DNA of 15,603 nucleotides from Chromatiales bacterium (lineage in GTDB: Bacteria; Pseudomonadota; Gammaproteobacteria; CAMYNG01), in contig JALUTW010000092.1 in assembly GCA_027021685.1 (NCBI GenBank), positions 1 to 15,603 on the forward strand, in the 5' to 3' direction. Positions 13,770 to 15,603 of the stretch are shown here, piece after piece (position 1 is the stretch's first letter; each line of letters begins with the position of its first letter). The notes under the pieces are model-generated. The model was not told where the DNA came from and made no database searches. It saw only the letters and a program-made list of their open reading frames with translations. The position numbers and the translations under genes are program-made.

Positions 13770-14878
13770 GCCGCGCCCCGGCCGACTACCGCCTGGTGGA
13801 GACGGCACTGCAGGAGCGGCTGCCCGACGGCACCACCCGCTGCCACCTGTGCCTGTGGCGTTGCCGCCTGCGCCACGGCCAGCGCGGCTTCTGCCAGACC
13901 CACGTCAACCGCCACGGCACCCTGTACAACCTCTCCTACGGCATCCTCTCGGCGGTGGACCTGGGCGCCATCGAGGACAAGCCGGTGCGCCACTTCCGGC
14001 CCGGCACCCGGGTGCTGTCGGTGGGCAGCTACGGCTGCAACTTCCGTTGCGGCGGCTGCCACAACCTGGAGATCTCCTGGGGCCTGGAGGCGCTGGACGA
14101 CCTGGCCCGGGGCCGCTCCACCGCCGCCTACATCACGCCCGGCGAGCTGGTGGCGGCGGCACGGCGTCACGGCGCCGACGGCATCGCCTTCACCTACTCG
14201 GAGCCCGCGGTGTGGCTGGAGTACGTGGTGGACGCGGCGGCGGCGGCCAGGGCCGCGGGGCTCTACACCGTGTACGTCTCCAACAGCTTCGTCACCGACG
14301 AGGCCCTGGAACGGGTGGCGCCGGTCATCGACGTGCTGTGCTCCGACATCAAGAGCCTCGACGACGGGTTCTACCGGGAGATCTGCCCCCGGGCCACGGT
14401 GGACCAGGTGCTGGGCTCCATCGAGGAGGCCGCGCGGCTGGGCATCCACGTGGAGACCCGCACCAACATCATCCCCGGCCGCAACGACGACCTGCTCATG
14501 CTGGCCGACATCGCGGCCTGGATCCGCGACCATCTGGGCGCGGACAGCCCCTGGCACATCACCCGGTTCTTCCCTGCCTTCAAGCTGGCCCACCTGCCGC
14601 CGACGCCGCCGGCGATCATGTGGCAGGCCTACGAGGCCGCGCGCCAGGCGGGCCTGGAGCACGTCTACGTCTACGACGACAAGGGTTGTGACTGTGCCAG
14701 CGACAACCGGCCGGTGGCCGACTGGTTCGACCGCGACGTGGAGATCCTGCACGAGGTGAAGAAGTGCAGTGCCGCCTGCTGCGGCGACGAAGGCGTGCTG
14801 CTCAAGAAATACGAGAAGGGGGCTGGCCGCCAGGAGCAGGCCGCCGGGGACTGGGAGAGCAGCGGCCCGCAAGGCTAA
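13766..14878 (+). CDS. AmmeMemoRadiSam-like radical SAM enzyme with atypical C-terminus
   Basis: The product is 370 residues from the ATG at 13766, overlapping the ATP-grasp stop by four bases. An in-frame start 33 bp upstream lies inside the ATP-grasp gene. The N-terminal cysteine motif (Cys26, Cys29, Cys33, Cys43 in CHLCLWRCRLRHGQRGFC) and the text up to EDKPVRHFRPGTRVLSVGSYGCNFRC match the PflA-like AmmeMemoRadiSam group. The [4Fe-4S]/SAM motif CxxxCxxC is Cys91, Cys95 and Cys98. The TIM-barrel parts include TYSEPAVWLEYV, YVSNSFVTDEAL, CSDIKSLDDGFYR and TRTNIIPGRNDD. Family members usually end in a short zinc- or cluster-binding NTYCPxCG-type segment. Here the tail has Cys308 and Cys310 (GCDC) and Cys334, Cys338 and Cys339 (KKCSAACC). 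The usual partners Memo and AMMECR1 are absent from the window; instead it follows an ATP-grasp ligase and an A-type carrier. The reaction is unknown. Confidence 0.88.
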   Translation: MSRAPADYRLVETALQERLPDGTTRCHLCLWRCRLRHGQRGFCQTHVNRHGTLYNLSYGILSAVDLGAIEDKPVRHFRPGTRVLSVGSYGCNFRCGGCHNLEISWGLEALDDLARGRSTAAYITPGELVAAARRHGADGIAFTYSEPAVWLEYVVDAAAAARAAGLYTVYVSNSFVTDEALERVAPVIDVLCSDIKSLDDGFYREICPRATVDQVLGSIEEAARLGIHVETRTNIIPGRNDDLLMLADIAAWIRDHLGADSPWHITRFFPAFKLAHLPPTPPAIMWQAYEAARQAGLEHVYVYDDKGCDCASDNRPVADWFDRDVEILHEVKKCSAACCGDEGVLLKKYEKGAGRQEQAAGDWESSGPQG

Positions 14879-14898
14879 AATGGCCTCGGCACCCGGAA

Positions 14899-14940
14899 CC
14901 CATCACCCATTACCCAGCACCCAGCACCCAGCACCCAGCA
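14899..14940 (+). repeat. Heptanucleotide tandem repeat ahead of lpxA
   Basis: There are six consecutive 7-bp units: CCCATCA, CCCATTA, then four perfect CCCAGCA copies (14913-14940), followed by a degenerate CCCCGCC. The tract lies between the radical SAM stop and the canonical lpxA start and occupies the place where a Shine-Dalgarno site would be expected. Reading from the ATG at 14880 it is open and in frame with lpxA. Confidence 0.9.
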
Positions 14941-14951
14941 CCCCGCCCCCC

Positions 14952-15603
14952 ATGTCCAACCACATCCATCCCACGGCGCTGGTGGATCCGGCCGCGCGGC
15001 TGGGTCGCGACAACCGCATCGGCCCCTACGCCGTGGTGGAGGCCGGAACCGAGCTGGGCGACGGCAACGTGGTCGAGAGCCATGCCGTCATCCGCGCGGG
15101 GACCCGCCTGGGCCACCGCAACCGGGTGCACGAGCACGCGGTGCTGGGCGGCCCCCCGCAGGATCTCTCCTTCGACCCGGCCACGGCCAGCGGGGTGTCC
15201 ATCGGCAGCGACAACGTGTTCCGCGAGCATGTCACCGTGCACCGGGCCACCCGGGCCGGAACCGACACGGTCATCGGCGACGGCAACTTCCTGATGAACG
15301 GGGCCCACGTGGCCCATGACTGCCGCCTGGGGAACGGCGTGGTCATTGCGCCCTATGCCGGTCTCGGCGGCCACGTGGAGGTGGCCGACCGGGCCTTCGT
15401 CTCGGGCGGGGTGATGGTGCACCAGTTCACCCGCATCGGCACCCTGGCCATGCTCGGGGGCAACAGCAAGATCACCCGCGACGCCCTGCCGTTCATGATC
15501 ACCGACGGCGTGCCGGGACGGGTCCGCGGGCTCAACGTGGTGGGGTTGCGCCGGGCCGGGTTTTCGGCCGCCGACCTGCGCGCACTCAAGCAGGCCTACC
15601 GGG
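14952..15603 (+). CDS. lpxA: UDP-N-acetylglucosamine O-acyltransferase LpxA (3' end outside window)
   Basis: The first 217 residues are visible from the ATG at 14952; full-length LpxA is about 255-265, so only the C-terminal helical part is cut off. LpxA transfers an R-3-hydroxyacyl chain from ACP to UDP-GlcNAc, the first step of lipid A synthesis, in the cytoplasm. The left-handed beta-helix hexapeptides start at IHPTALVDPAARLG. GGPPQDLSFD matches the conserved PQDLKY loop. GAHVAHDC contains His119 and His122, the latter aligning with catalytic His125 of E. coli from memory. MVHQFTRIG and the turn to NVVGLRRAGFS are as expected. There is no Shine-Dalgarno site before 14952. An alternative ATG at 14880, just after the radical SAM stop and with AAGG five bases ahead, is in frame and would add 24 Pro/Ser/His-rich residues encoded by the repeat. 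It lies outside the usual lpxD-fabZ-lpxA-lpxB order on its upstream side. Confidence 0.92.
   Translation, partial: MSNHIHPTALVDPAARLGRDNRIGPYAVVEAGTELGDGNVVESHAVIRAGTRLGHRNRVHEHAVLGGPPQDLSFDPATASGVSIGSDNVFREHVTVHRATRAGTDTVIGDGNFLMNGAHVAHDCRLGNGVVIAPYAGLGGHVEVADRAFVSGGVMVHQFTRIGTLAMLGGNSKITRDALPFMITDGVPGRVRGLNVVGLRRAGFSAADLRALKQAYR

Noticed and set aside
12399..13808. 469-codon minus-strand open frame opposite the ATP-grasp gene
   Set aside because: Repetitive Gly/His/Gln/Arg composition with no domain; it mirrors the ATP-grasp gene, which has conserved motifs and coupled neighbours.
14899..14940. Tandem heptamers as a possible CRISPR or iteron origin
   Set aside because: Units are 7 bp with no spacers, and there is no replication initiator or cas gene; they are better described as a simple tandem repeat.

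Overview
The window looks like a chromosome segment from a high-GC gammaproteobacterium. YggX, HspQ, LpxA, a Cfa-type methyltransferase and a membrane diguanylate cyclase all read as gammaproteobacterial types. A halophilic or sulfur-oxidising relative of the Ectothiorhodospiraceae/Chromatiales would fit, but that is an impression from gene content and composition, not a database result. No rRNA, tRNA, CRISPR array, transposase or integrase was seen.

Left part (1-2274, minus strand): a truncated TPR-repeat envelope protein overlaps a small exported protein of unknown function, followed upstream by a secreted ApbE-type flavin transferase. Across a divergent spacer (2275-2425) the plus strand carries a cyclopropane-fatty-acid-synthase-like methyltransferase whose stop overlaps the GTG start of a geranylgeranyl-reductase-family flavoprotein. 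This is a two-gene lipid-modification unit that may make methyl-branched or otherwise reduced acyl chains. A six-TM GGDEF cyclase and a small NTF2-like putative lipoprotein follow (5004-6591).

Middle part (about 6600-10500): base composition drops from roughly 70% or more GC to roughly 50-57%, which suggests an acquired block. It holds an HxlR-family regulator divergent from an NmrA-like NAD(P)-binding protein, with a clear operator-like inverted repeat and a 14-bp palindrome between them. It also holds a two-gene unit: a protein with the six-ligand pattern of heme-oxygenase-like di-metal oxidases, and an exported ScyD/ScyE-like beta-propeller.

Right part (10513-15603): high GC returns. A compact minus-strand housekeeping/stress operon runs yggX - hspQ - small unknown protein - NUDIX hydrolase. 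Divergent from it is a tightly packed plus-strand operon: an A-type Fe-S carrier (IscA/ErpA-like) with an unusual cysteine tail, an ATP-grasp ligase, and a radical SAM enzyme related to the AmmeMemoRadiSam family with an atypical C-terminal cysteine cluster. A truncated lpxA follows. Between the radical SAM gene and lpxA lies a 7-bp tandem repeat that is readable in frame with lpxA.

The strongest candidates for something undescribed are the A-type carrier/ATP-grasp/radical SAM operon, the heme-oxygenase-fold oxidase plus propeller pair, the Cfa/flavoprotein pair, and the heptanucleotide tract at the lpxA start.
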